From Dickeya poaceiphila (GTDB taxonomy: Bacteria; Pseudomonadota; Gammaproteobacteria; Enterobacterales; Enterobacteriaceae), in the NCBI RefSeq assembly GCF_007858975.2, contig NZ_CP042220.2, forward strand, positions 1,178,001-1,242,000: a stretch of 64,000 nucleotides of DNA. Direction: 5' to 3'. Below, in pieces: positions 1 to 8,862 of this stretch. The first letter of the stretch is position 1; each line of letters opens with the position of its first letter. The translations under genes were made by a program, and so were the position numbers. Below the pieces are notes generated by a model that saw only the letters and a list, made by a program, of their open reading frames with translations, was not told where the DNA came from and made no database searches.

Positions 1-2
1 AG

Positions 3-1847
3 CAGAAAGGGATGGGGAAAGCGCTGTTCGAGCGTTTCCCCGAACTCGTCAACGAAGCCGATGAGGTGCTCGGTTTCTCCATACGCGAGTTGTGCCTTAA
101 CGATCCTCAAGGTGTACTTGGTGAAACGGAGTTCACCCAGCCAGCTTTGTTTGTTGTCTCAGCGCTCGGTGTTCTCGCCAATCGACAAGACGGCGTGGAA
201 GCGCCGGATTGCTACGCCGGTCATAGCCTGGGGGAGTTTGCCGCGCTGTTTGCGGCGGGGGCGTTTGATTTTGCCACGGGCGTCGCACTGGTGAGAGAGC
301 GCGGTCTGCTGATGTCGAAAGCGCCGCGCGGTGCGATGGCCGCTATCCTGGGCATCGATCTCAATCGGGTGACGGAACTGCTTGCTTCGTCACCGTTTAG
401 CGGCATTGATATCGCCAACATCAACTGTGCGCAACAAATCGTCATTTCGGGACTTTATGACGACATTGTTGCCTGTGAATCACTGTTTACCGAGGCGGGT
501 GCGCGTTATATCAAGCTGAACGTGAGTGCGGCGTTTCACTCCCGTTATATGCGTGATATCGAAGCGCAGTTTGCTGAATTTGCTCGTCGTTTTACATTTA
601 ACCCGCTCAATGCGCGGGTGATTTCTAACTACACAGCGCTCGATTATCCAACATCTGATTACCTTGAACTGTTGACGAGCCAGATAAGTCATCCAGTCCG
701 CTGGTACGAAAGTATCTCCCGGCTGCTGCTGTCTGGCGACGTCAAACTGCACGAAATTGGGCCAGGGCAGGTACTCACCAGCCTGTTTGCGAAAATAAAA
801 GCGCAGCCGATGACGCTTTCGCATGAGCCTGCGGTCAACAACGTTGCCGGCGCCCCCGCCGTAGCGGTTTCCAACCCTGCTGTGGTGTTTATGTTTGGTG
901 GGCAAGGTGCGCAGTATTACGGCATGGGTCATGAGCTGTATCGCCGTAACAGCACGTTTCGCAGCCAGATGGACATCTGTGATGCTCTGTGTCGTAAACA
1001 CACCGGCTACAGCCTGCTGGAGACGCTGTATGACGATGCTCATCGTCATCTGCAACTCTCTGATGTGGCGCTATCCAATGTGGCGTTGCTCAGTGTTGGC
1101 GTCAGTCTGACCGGTATGCTCAAAGCCGAGGGGATCGAACCTGATGCCGTGCTGGGGTATAGCCTCGGCGAGTGCATCGCCGCGGTGGTTGCCGGTGTAC
1201 TGACGCTTGATGATGCCATGAAACTGGTGGTGTCTCAGGCGAACTTGCTGGGTGAGAAAACCGCAGGCGGCGGGATGATGAGTGTGCTGGCTCCGGTGGC
1301 GCACTTCCAGTCCCATGCCGGGCTGTATCAGGGAACCGAATTAGCCAGCATTAATTTCCAGAATAACTTCGTGGTGAGTGGTGATATGGCAAGCCTGTCG
1401 GCGCTGAAAACACGTCTGGCTCAACAGGATATTAACTCAATGCTGTTGCCTGTCGAGCAACCGTTTCACTCGTCAGGGATCGCGGTTATTGAGCAGGATT
1501 TCCGTGCATTAGTCGACACCTTGCCGAAAAGCGCCCCCAGGATGCCGGTGTATTCCGCCATGTCAGGGACAACGGTTGAACGATGGGATAACGAGTACTT
1601 CTGGCGAGTATTGCGTGAACCCGTTGATTTCTACGGTTTGATGCAGGCGTTCGGTGAGAAAAATCAGACATTTTTTGTTGATCTCAGCCCAACAGGCACG
1701 CTGTCAACGTTTATCAAATATGGCTTTGCAACGCGCTTTCAGCACGCTGCGATTATCAATCAATTCGGCAGGAACGCCGAAAGTGTATCCAACTTGCTGA
1801 GTGTTTTAAAAAACCATTCCCGGCACGTTGTGACAGAAGGAGCATGA
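3..1847 (+). CDS. Tandem trans-acyltransferase / acyl hydrolase (5' partial)
   Basis: This protein supplies acyl units to, or edits, carrier proteins of a trans-AT polyketide synthase. The frame is open to the window edge, and the residues before the first internal Met (Gln-Lys-Gly) continue the family's N-terminal GQGSQ-x-GMG motif, so the real start lies upstream. Numbering from the Met at base 12, domain 1 (about 1-265) has GHSLGEF with Ser72, the carboxylate-binding Arg97 (RERG) and His176. Domain 2 (about 290-600) begins again with FMFGGQGAQ, has GYSLGE with Ser384 and His486, but shows Gln409 where the Arg should be. Arg loss is the known mark of PedC-type acyl hydrolases. I infer domain 1 loads malonyl units and domain 2 removes stalled chains. 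The next gene starts 3 bp after the stop, so they are co-transcribed. The PKS it serves must lie left of the window. Confidence 0.88.
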   Translation, partial: QKGMGKALFERFPELVNEADEVLGFSIRELCLNDPQGVLGETEFTQPALFVVSALGVLANRQDGVEAPDCYAGHSLGEFAALFAAGAFDFATGVALVRERGLLMSKAPRGAMAAILGIDLNRVTELLASSPFSGIDIANINCAQQIVISGLYDDIVACESLFTEAGARYIKLNVSAAFHSRYMRDIEAQFAEFARRFTFNPLNARVISNYTALDYPTSDYLELLTSQISHPVRWYESISRLLLSGDVKLHEIGPGQVLTSLFAKIKAQPMTLSHEPAVNNVAGAPAVAVSNPAVVFMFGGQGAQYYGMGHELYRRNSTFRSQMDICDALCRKHTGYSLLETLYDDAHRHLQLSDVALSNVALLSVGVSLTGMLKAEGIEPDAVLGYSLGECIAAVVAGVLTLDDAMKLVVSQANLLGEKTAGGGMMSVLAPVAHFQSHAGLYQGTELASINFQNNFVVSGDMASLSALKTRLAQQDINSMLLPVEQPFHSSGIAVIEQDFRALVDTLPKSAPRMPVYSAMSGTTVERWDNEYFWRVLREPVDFYGLMQAFGEKNQTFFVDLSPTGTLSTFIKYGFATRFQHAAIINQFGRNAESVSNLLSVLKNHSRHVVTEGA

Positions 1848-1850
1848 CTA

Positions 1851-4800
1851 ATGACTATCATGCAGGACACGATGTTGTTGTCGCGTAAGGAATCTGCCGC
1901 GACCTATTGGCAGCAATATCTTGCTGGGGCACAAAAAACGGCAAATGCCAGTCTGGCTAATGCCACTGAGAGCGAGACGCCATCCTCTGCTGCGCAGGAA
2001 GCGCGTGTGCTCATCTCCCGCGTTGAGCCGGCGCTGAGTAACGCATTGCTGGCGCTGGTGCAGCGTGAGTCCACCTCCTGGGATGTGCTGATTACGGCGG
2101 CGTGGAGTCTGCTGCTGAGTAAATACAGCGGTGAAGATGAGGTACTGTTTGGCAAGCGGTTTAATGCCCATGATGCGGGGAAACGTCACGACTTGCCGCT
2201 GCGCTTGCATCTTGATGCGGGTCTGGCGTTGCGCGACTGGTTTAACGATCTTGCATCCATGTTTGAGCAGCACCAGCGTCACGCCGACCTGATGCCGGAT
2301 GCGCTTTCGCACAGTGCCGGTGCTTCATCAACCCCGGCGCTTTTCGAGTCACTGATCAGTGTGCATGACGAGCAAGACGTAGAGAAGAAACACACTGTGC
2401 AGGTACCGTTGCAGCTTATGGTGCAGACCGGGGCGACCTTGTCATTCGCGCTGCATTATCGCGGCGGCGACATCAGCGATGCCGATGCGCAGAACATTCT
2501 CAATCGCTTGCAGCAGTTGCTGTCGAGCTTTGTGCAGGGCAGTGAACGAACGCTGGGCGAACAGTCACTGCTCAATAGCGCGGAAGTTGAGCGCGTTATT
2601 CATGAATGGAATGCGACGCAACTTGATGTGACGTTGGATCGTTCACTCTATGCGCTGTTTGCAGAGCAAGTCGCGGCCAGAAACGATGCCACCGCGCTGG
2701 TGGCAGGCGATGTGCGGTTAAGCTATCGCCAGCTTGCCGGACGTGCTGAACAGATTGCTGCGGGGTTGCGCCGTGTCGGCGTGACGCAGGGTGATCGTAT
2801 CGTGCTAAGCATGGATAAAACGCCGAATCTGATCGCGGCCATGCTGGGTATCATCAAACTGGGTGCCGCTTATGTGCCTGTCGGTCTGGATGCGCCGGTT
2901 GAGCGCCGTGCGTTCATCATCAACGATGCGAAGGTGCGTTGGACGCTGACCAGCCGGGCTGATCAGTCGAACTTTAGCGAGGACGAAAGCAGCACCTTGT
3001 TGTTCGTGGAGGATTATCTGGATCAGGCGCAAACCGATAGCGGGTTGCGTGAGGATAACTCCGCCGACATCGTCGATTCGCACACCATTGCCTACATTAT
3101 CTATACCTCTGGCACAACCGGTACGCCGAAAGGGGTGGAGATAGCACACCGCAGCCTGATCAACTTCTGCGCCTGGTGTGAACACATCGGTATTTTTAGC
3201 GTCGGACAACCTATTACCCAGTTCGCGCCTTATACCTTTGATGCGTCAGCCGGTGAGATTTTCGGCACCCTGACACGCGGCTGTGAGTTGCACTTGTTGT
3301 CGAATGCGTTGATTCAGAATCCGCCTGCGTTGATGGCGTACATGACTGAAAACGACATCCGTTTTTCCGCGTTTCCGCCGCCGTATCTCACGCACTTAGA
3401 TCCCGCCGGTGTGCCGCAAGGGATGACCATTCTGACCGCGGGTTCAGCCCCGACGCTTGGGCTGATTGAGCGCTGGAGCGAGCGCTGCCGTTACATCAAT
3501 GGCTACGGCCCGACAGAAACCACCATTATGTCGTCGGCCTGGATGCGTGGCTTTGAGAAAGCGCAGGACACTCGCCTGAGCATCGGTCGGCCAATTGCCA
3601 ATACCCGGATGTATGTTGTCGATAATCTGGGACAACTTTGCGCGCCCGGTATGGCCGGTGAAATCTGGATCGGCGGCGAAGGCGTGGCGGTCGGGTACAT
3701 GAACCGTCCTGAGCTGACGGCTCAGCAGTTTATCGCTGACCCCTGGGTTGCCGGAGGCCGGGTTTACCGCACTGGCGATATCGGACGCTGGTTTGACGAT
3801 GGGCGCATCGAGTTCCTCGGTCGGCGCGATCACCAAATTAAGCTGAGCGGATACCGCATCGAGCTTGGCGAAATCGAATCGCGTATTGCGGCGCTGGAAC
3901 ATATCAAAGACGCGACGGTTATCGGTATCACGCCGGATGGCGGCGAGGCCCGTCTGGTGGCCTATGTGGTGCCAGAGGGCGAGGGCGGCAGTGCGGCGAT
4001 TGCACAATGGCGCGAGGTGCTGGCCACGCAACTGCCGAGCTATATGATCCCGGCGGCGTTTGTGGTGATGGAATCACTGCCGCTGACCGCCAATGGCAAG
4101 ATTGATCGTAAAGCCTTGCCGTTACCGGACAACAGTGCTTACGTGCAGCGTGATTTTGAAGCCCCCAACACGGGTACGGAAACGGTGCTGGCGCAGCTAT
4201 GGCAGACGATTTTGGGTGTGCATCAGGTTGGTCGGCAGGACAATTTCTTCGAGCTGGGCGGTCATTCTCTGCTGGCGATGCAATTGCAGGCGATGCTGCG
4301 TGAACAGAAGCTCTACACCGACGTGCCAACCATTTTCACACATCCGGTGCTGGCTGACCTGGCGCTACAGGTGGCCCATGAGGAGGATGCTCCGCAGGCG
4401 TTCGTTGTTCCGGCTAATCGGGTGACGCCTGAAACCACTGAGCTGCATCCGGCGCATTTCCCGCTGGTGTCGTTGTCTGAACAGCAGATAGACCAGATCG
4501 TCGCTCGCATACCTGGAGGCGTTGCCAATATTCAGGATATCTATGCGCTGGCGCCGTTGCAGGAAGGCATCCTGTTCCACCATTTGTTCGATGAAGCTGG
4601 AGACCCCTACCTGCAGTGCGGTCATCTGTCGTTTGCACACCAGCAGACGCTGGATAAATACCTTGACGCTGTTCAACGCGTGATTGAACGTCATGATATC
4701 TTGCGCACCGCGTTTATCTGGGAAGGGGTAGAAACGCCGGTACAGGTCGTGCTGCGCAAGGCGCGTCTGCACGTAACGACGCTTACCCTGGATGCCCGGC

Positions 4801-7800
4801 AAGGCCCGGTGGTAGAGCAGATGAAAGCGCGCTTCGATCCGCTTGTCTACCGCATCGATCTTACCCAACCGCCGTTAGTCCACATGGTGGTGGCTTATGA
4901 CGACGAGCAGGCACACTGGGAAGCCTTGATGTATATCCATCATTTGGTGGATGACATTGCCTCACTGCAGATTTTGCTCTCCGACATTCAGGCATTCCTC
5001 ACCGGCCAGGGTGACGGTTTGCCTGCGCCAGTGCCGTTCCGCCACCATGTGGCGCGTTTGCAACACTATAGCGATAGCCAACAGCAACTGGCTTTTTTCA
5101 GCGGGATGCTGGCGGATATCACTGAACCATCGGTGCCGTTTAATCTCAAAAGCGGCCATCTCAACGGCCAGCGCATCACTGAAACACGGCGTCCGCTTGA
5201 GGCGTCGCTTGCTCAACGGCTGCGTGCTCAGGCCCGCCGTCTTGGCGTCGGCGTGAGTAGCTTGTGTCATTTGAGCTGGGCACGCGTGCTGAGCGCTGCC
5301 TGCGGCAGCGATACCGTGGTGTTCGGTACAGTCATGTCTGGGCGTATGCACGGTGAAAGCAGCGATAAAATCATGGGACCTTGTATCAATACGCTGCCGC
5401 TGCGTCTTGATGTGGGCGATGTTAATGCCACCGATGCCGTGCGTCAGGCGCATCAGCGTCTTACCGCCTTGATAAAACATGAACAGGCTACCTTGTCGCT
5501 CGCACAACAAGGCAGCGGGATTGTGGCACCGACGCCGATGTTCAGCGCGGTGTTCAACTACCGCCGTAACCGCCCAACCGACATGGACGTGTTAGGGAGT
5601 ATTGAATTTGATGGCATGGCGTGGCATGGCTTTGAAGAACGCACCAACTATCCTATCGCCGTCTCTGTTGATGATGCCGACGATGGATTTGATATCGGCG
5701 TTCAGGTGATTGAATCGCTGTCTGGTGCGCGCATTATGGGCTACTTCCAGCAGAGTATGCTTAGCCTGGTGGAGGCGCTTGAAGCCGAGGCGGCGTCTTG
5801 TGCTGCGCCAATGCGGTTGAATGAACTGGCGATTCTGCCGCCAGAGGAGCGTCAGCAACTGCTGAAAACCTGGAATGATACGGCGCAGCCTTTCCCGGCA
5901 ACGGTGACGATTCACCAGTTGTTCGAGCTGCAGGTCGCTCAACGTCCGCAGGCGCTGGCGTTGCAAATGGGCGATGTTCGTCTCAGTTATGCCGAGCTTA
6001 ATCAGCACGCCAACCGTCTTGCGCATCATCTGATCGCTTGCGGTATTACGCCGGATACCTGCGTGGCGCTGTGTACGGAACGCACGGAAACGATGCTTAT
6101 CGCCTTGCTGGCGATCCTCAAAGCCGGCGGGGCTTACATTCCGCTCGACCCGGAATATCCCGCGACGCGGCTGGCCTATATTCTCGACGATGCCAAACCT
6201 AAAGTGCTGGTGGTTGACCGGCGTGGGCGCGAAGTCTTTGGTTCCGCGCTGAACAGCGATGTTACGGTCGTTGACCTGGAGCATGATGGCGCGCAATGGG
6301 CAGCACGGCCTGACAGCAACCCTGATGTGGCGACGCTCAACGCCAGACATCTGGCCTACGTGATCTACACCTCTGGTTCTACCGGTAAGCCGAAAGGCGT
6401 GATGGTTGAACACCGTCAGGTGGTGAACTTCCTGACCGGGATGCAGGCATTGTTCAACCTTGGCGTTGAGGATTGTTTGCTCTCCGTCACCAGTATCTCA
6501 TTTGATATTGCCGGGCTTGAGCTGTACTTACCGCTGATGACGGGCGCGTCGATTGTACTGACGAGTCGCACGCAGGCGATGGACCCTCACGCACTGTTGA
6601 CGCTGTTGCAAACCCTGAACATCACCATTATGCAGGCGACCCCCACCACCTGGCGCTTGCTGGTAGATGCCAATTCAACACCGCACCAACAGCTGAAGAT
6701 CCTTTGCGGCGGCGAAGCCCTGCCAAGTGATTTGGCCCGACGTCTCCATGCATTCGGTGAGTCGTTGTGGAACCTCTACGGGCCGACGGAAACCACCGTG
6801 TGGTCAACCTGCAATCGCGTTGGTGCCGGGGATGTCACGCAATACAACCAGTCGATTGGTCACCCGATTGCCAACACGCAAGTCTATCTGCTGGACAAGC
6901 ACGGCAAACCGGTGCCGATGGGCGCTATCGGAGAGTTGTATATCGGTGGTGACGGGGTGGCTCGTGGTTATCATCAGCGCCCTGAGCTGACCGCCGAGCG
7001 TTTTATTCCTGATCCGTTCTCAACCGATCCGGCGGCGCGTCTCTATCGTACCGGCGATTTTGCGCAATTTATGGATGATGGCCGCCTGGTATTCCTTGGG
7101 CGTACCGACCATCAATTGAAATTACGCGGTCACCGTATTGAGCTGGGGGAAATTGAAGCGCGGTTGTTGAGCCATCCTTCGGTGCGTGAAGCGGTCGTGG
7201 TTGCCAGAGAAGATATGTCCGGCGCGGCGCGCCTGGTGGCGTATGTGGTGCCTGGAGCGACCGACGATGCTGATGCTGACGATGCTCAAGAAAAGGTATC
7301 GCTTCAACGTGGCAGCCTTGATTTTAGCCTGTTCTTCTTCGGCGCCCATACTGATGCCCTGCAAGGGTATCACCATTGCATCGAGGTGACGGAATTTGGC
7401 GACCAACACGGTTTCACCGCCGTGTGGACGCCGGAACGTCACTTCCACAGTGTTGGGGCGCTGTTCGCCAATCCGGCGTTGTTAAGCGCCTCGCTGGCGG
7501 CCAGAACACGCCACATCCAACTGCGCTCCGGCAGCGTGGTGTTGCCATTGCACGACACGCTCTGCGTGGCCGAAGACTGGGCGATAGTGGACAACCTGTC
7601 GAATGGTCGTGTTGGTGTCGGCGTCGCGTCTGGCTGGAATCAACGGGATTTTGCGCTGGCGTCGCAGAACTACGATGAGCGCCGGGAATTGATGAATAAG
7701 GGCATTGAGGAGCTGAGAACGCTGTGGCAAGGCGGCAGCGTTTCTCGCCGCGATCACCATGGGAATGATATCCCGGTACGGATTTATCCCCTGCCGGTGC

Positions 7801-8756
7801 AAAAAGAGCTGCCGATTTGGGTAACGGCTGCTGGTGCGCCAGAAACCTTTGAGTTTGCAGGCCGCAGTGGCGCGCATTTGCTGACCCACCTGCTCACGCA
7901 GAATATCGAAAAGCTGACGCAAAACATCGCCATATACCGCGTCGCGCGTGAAAAAGCGGGCTTCGACCCCAGCACCGGCATCGTGACGGTGATGATTCAT
8001 ACCTACCTGGGGGAGAATCTGGACGAGGTATTGCATCAGGCGAAAGGGCCGTTCCTTGATTATCTGGAAGGTCATCTCAGCTTGCTGTCGGGGTGGCTCA
8101 AAGAGCAGGACATTGACATCGAGAATCTCCCCAATGCCGATAAACGCAACATCCTGGAGTTCGCTTTCAGGCGTTATACCCGCGAGCTGTCATTCATTGG
8201 TACGCCGGAATCGGCGATGTCGGTAGCGGAAAATCTACAGGAAGCCGGGGTGAATGAGGCCGCGTGTCTGATCGACTGGTTCGTGCCTGAAAACCCGTTA
8301 GCGGCGCTGGAACATGTCGCAACGCTTAAAGGGAAGGTTCAGAGCCACTTCAGTCGTAAGGCATTGCGTACACATCTGCAGGATGCATTGCCGGATTACA
8401 TGGTGCCAGCCGCTTTCGTCACCCTCAAAGCGTTACCGTTGACCCCGAACGGCAAGATAGACCGTAACGCCCTGGTGCCGCCGGATGAGCTGTCCTTTGC
8501 CCGGTCTGCTTATGTACCACCACAAGGTGATATGGAAGTCACGATGGCGTCTATCTGGGAAGAATTACTGGGTATCGAGCGCGTCGGGCGTCAGGATCAC
8601 TTCTTTGAACTCGGCGGCTATTCGCTGCTAGCCGTGCGTCTGATTGAGCAGTTGCGCCGAAGAGGGCTAAGTATCGAGATACGCACGCTGTTTGAAACCC
8701 CGGTTTTGGCAGACCTTGCAGCCAGAACCATCGAACTTGCGGAGACTCGGCTGTGA
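1851..8756 (+). CDS. NRPS 1: half-C-A-PCP-C-A(luciferase-like monooxygenase)-PCP
   Basis: Two-module peptide synthetase of 2301 residues; the GAAGGAG site 8 bases upstream supports ATG 1851. Order: residues 1-240 resemble only the C-terminal half of a condensation domain, with no HHxxxDG; A1 (core YIIYTSGTTG near 414); PCP1 (GGHSL, Ser near 805); a full C domain (PLQEGILFHH near 895, HHLVDD near 1030); A2 (core near 1502); a luciferase-family flavin monooxygenase (about 1820-2160, with AVWTPERHFH and DNLSNGRVGVG); the A10 motif NGKIDR near 2200; PCP2 (GGYSL, Ser near 2258). Aligning by eye to GrsA gives pocket codes DAGALAGIMK for A1 (Phe-like frame, enlarged pocket) and DILQLGLVWK for A2 (classic glycine code). 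The monooxygenase sits inside A2 between A8 and A10, an arrangement known from alpha-oxygenating modules. Substrates and product are inferred. Confidence 0.93.
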   Translation: MTIMQDTMLLSRKESAATYWQQYLAGAQKTANASLANATESETPSSAAQEARVLISRVEPALSNALLALVQRESTSWDVLITAAWSLLLSKYSGEDEVLFGKRFNAHDAGKRHDLPLRLHLDAGLALRDWFNDLASMFEQHQRHADLMPDALSHSAGASSTPALFESLISVHDEQDVEKKHTVQVPLQLMVQTGATLSFALHYRGGDISDADAQNILNRLQQLLSSFVQGSERTLGEQSLLNSAEVERVIHEWNATQLDVTLDRSLYALFAEQVAARNDATALVAGDVRLSYRQLAGRAEQIAAGLRRVGVTQGDRIVLSMDKTPNLIAAMLGIIKLGAAYVPVGLDAPVERRAFIINDAKVRWTLTSRADQSNFSEDESSTLLFVEDYLDQAQTDSGLREDNSADIVDSHTIAYIIYTSGTTGTPKGVEIAHRSLINFCAWCEHIGIFSVGQPITQFAPYTFDASAGEIFGTLTRGCELHLLSNALIQNPPALMAYMTENDIRFSAFPPPYLTHLDPAGVPQGMTILTAGSAPTLGLIERWSERCRYINGYGPTETTIMSSAWMRGFEKAQDTRLSIGRPIANTRMYVVDNLGQLCAPGMAGEIWIGGEGVAVGYMNRPELTAQQFIADPWVAGGRVYRTGDIGRWFDDGRIEFLGRRDHQIKLSGYRIELGEIESRIAALEHIKDATVIGITPDGGEARLVAYVVPEGEGGSAAIAQWREVLATQLPSYMIPAAFVVMESLPLTANGKIDRKALPLPDNSAYVQRDFEAPNTGTETVLAQLWQTILGVHQVGRQDNFFELGGHSLLAMQLQAMLREQKLYTDVPTIFTHPVLADLALQVAHEEDAPQAFVVPANRVTPETTELHPAHFPLVSLSEQQIDQIVARIPGGVANIQDIYALAPLQEGILFHHLFDEAGDPYLQCGHLSFAHQQTLDKYLDAVQRVIERHDILRTAFIWEGVETPVQVVLRKARLHVTTLTLDARQGPVVEQMKARFDPLVYRIDLTQPPLVHMVVAYDDEQAHWEALMYIHHLVDDIASLQILLSDIQAFLTGQGDGLPAPVPFRHHVARLQHYSDSQQQLAFFSGMLADITEPSVPFNLKSGHLNGQRITETRRPLEASLAQRLRAQARRLGVGVSSLCHLSWARVLSAACGSDTVVFGTVMSGRMHGESSDKIMGPCINTLPLRLDVGDVNATDAVRQAHQRLTALIKHEQATLSLAQQGSGIVAPTPMFSAVFNYRRNRPTDMDVLGSIEFDGMAWHGFEERTNYPIAVSVDDADDGFDIGVQVIESLSGARIMGYFQQSMLSLVEALEAEAASCAAPMRLNELAILPPEERQQLLKTWNDTAQPFPATVTIHQLFELQVAQRPQALALQMGDVRLSYAELNQHANRLAHHLIACGITPDTCVALCTERTETMLIALLAILKAGGAYIPLDPEYPATRLAYILDDAKPKVLVVDRRGREVFGSALNSDVTVVDLEHDGAQWAARPDSNPDVATLNARHLAYVIYTSGSTGKPKGVMVEHRQVVNFLTGMQALFNLGVEDCLLSVTSISFDIAGLELYLPLMTGASIVLTSRTQAMDPHALLTLLQTLNITIMQATPTTWRLLVDANSTPHQQLKILCGGEALPSDLARRLHAFGESLWNLYGPTETTVWSTCNRVGAGDVTQYNQSIGHPIANTQVYLLDKHGKPVPMGAIGELYIGGDGVARGYHQRPELTAERFIPDPFSTDPAARLYRTGDFAQFMDDGRLVFLGRTDHQLKLRGHRIELGEIEARLLSHPSVREAVVVAREDMSGAARLVAYVVPGATDDADADDAQEKVSLQRGSLDFSLFFFGAHTDALQGYHHCIEVTEFGDQHGFTAVWTPERHFHSVGALFANPALLSASLAARTRHIQLRSGSVVLPLHDTLCVAEDWAIVDNLSNGRVGVGVASGWNQRDFALASQNYDERRELMNKGIEELRTLWQGGSVSRRDHHGNDIPVRIYPLPVQKELPIWVTAAGAPETFEFAGRSGAHLLTHLLTQNIEKLTQNIAIYRVAREKAGFDPSTGIVTVMIHTYLGENLDEVLHQAKGPFLDYLEGHLSLLSGWLKEQDIDIENLPNADKRNILEFAFRRYTRELSFIGTPESAMSVAENLQEAGVNEAACLIDWFVPENPLAALEHVATLKGKVQSHFSRKALRTHLQDALPDYMVPAAFVTLKALPLTPNGKIDRNALVPPDELSFARSAYVPPQGDMEVTMASIWEELLGIERVGRQDHFFELGGYSLLAVRLIEQLRRRGLSIEIRTLFETPVLADLAARTIELAETRL

Positions 8757-8862
8757 TGAAGACGCGGTTCCCCACATTTTGGCTAAACGGCTCTGCCCGT
8801 TTCGTCGCATTGCATGACGTCAATCACCATCGATTACAGGTTATTATCACGGAGGATAAAAA

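Noticed and set aside
5592..6413. 273-codon antisense frame within NRPS 1
   Set aside because: Arises from codon bias of the NRPS; Arg/His/Gln-rich and without domain features, like many others across the NRPS genes.
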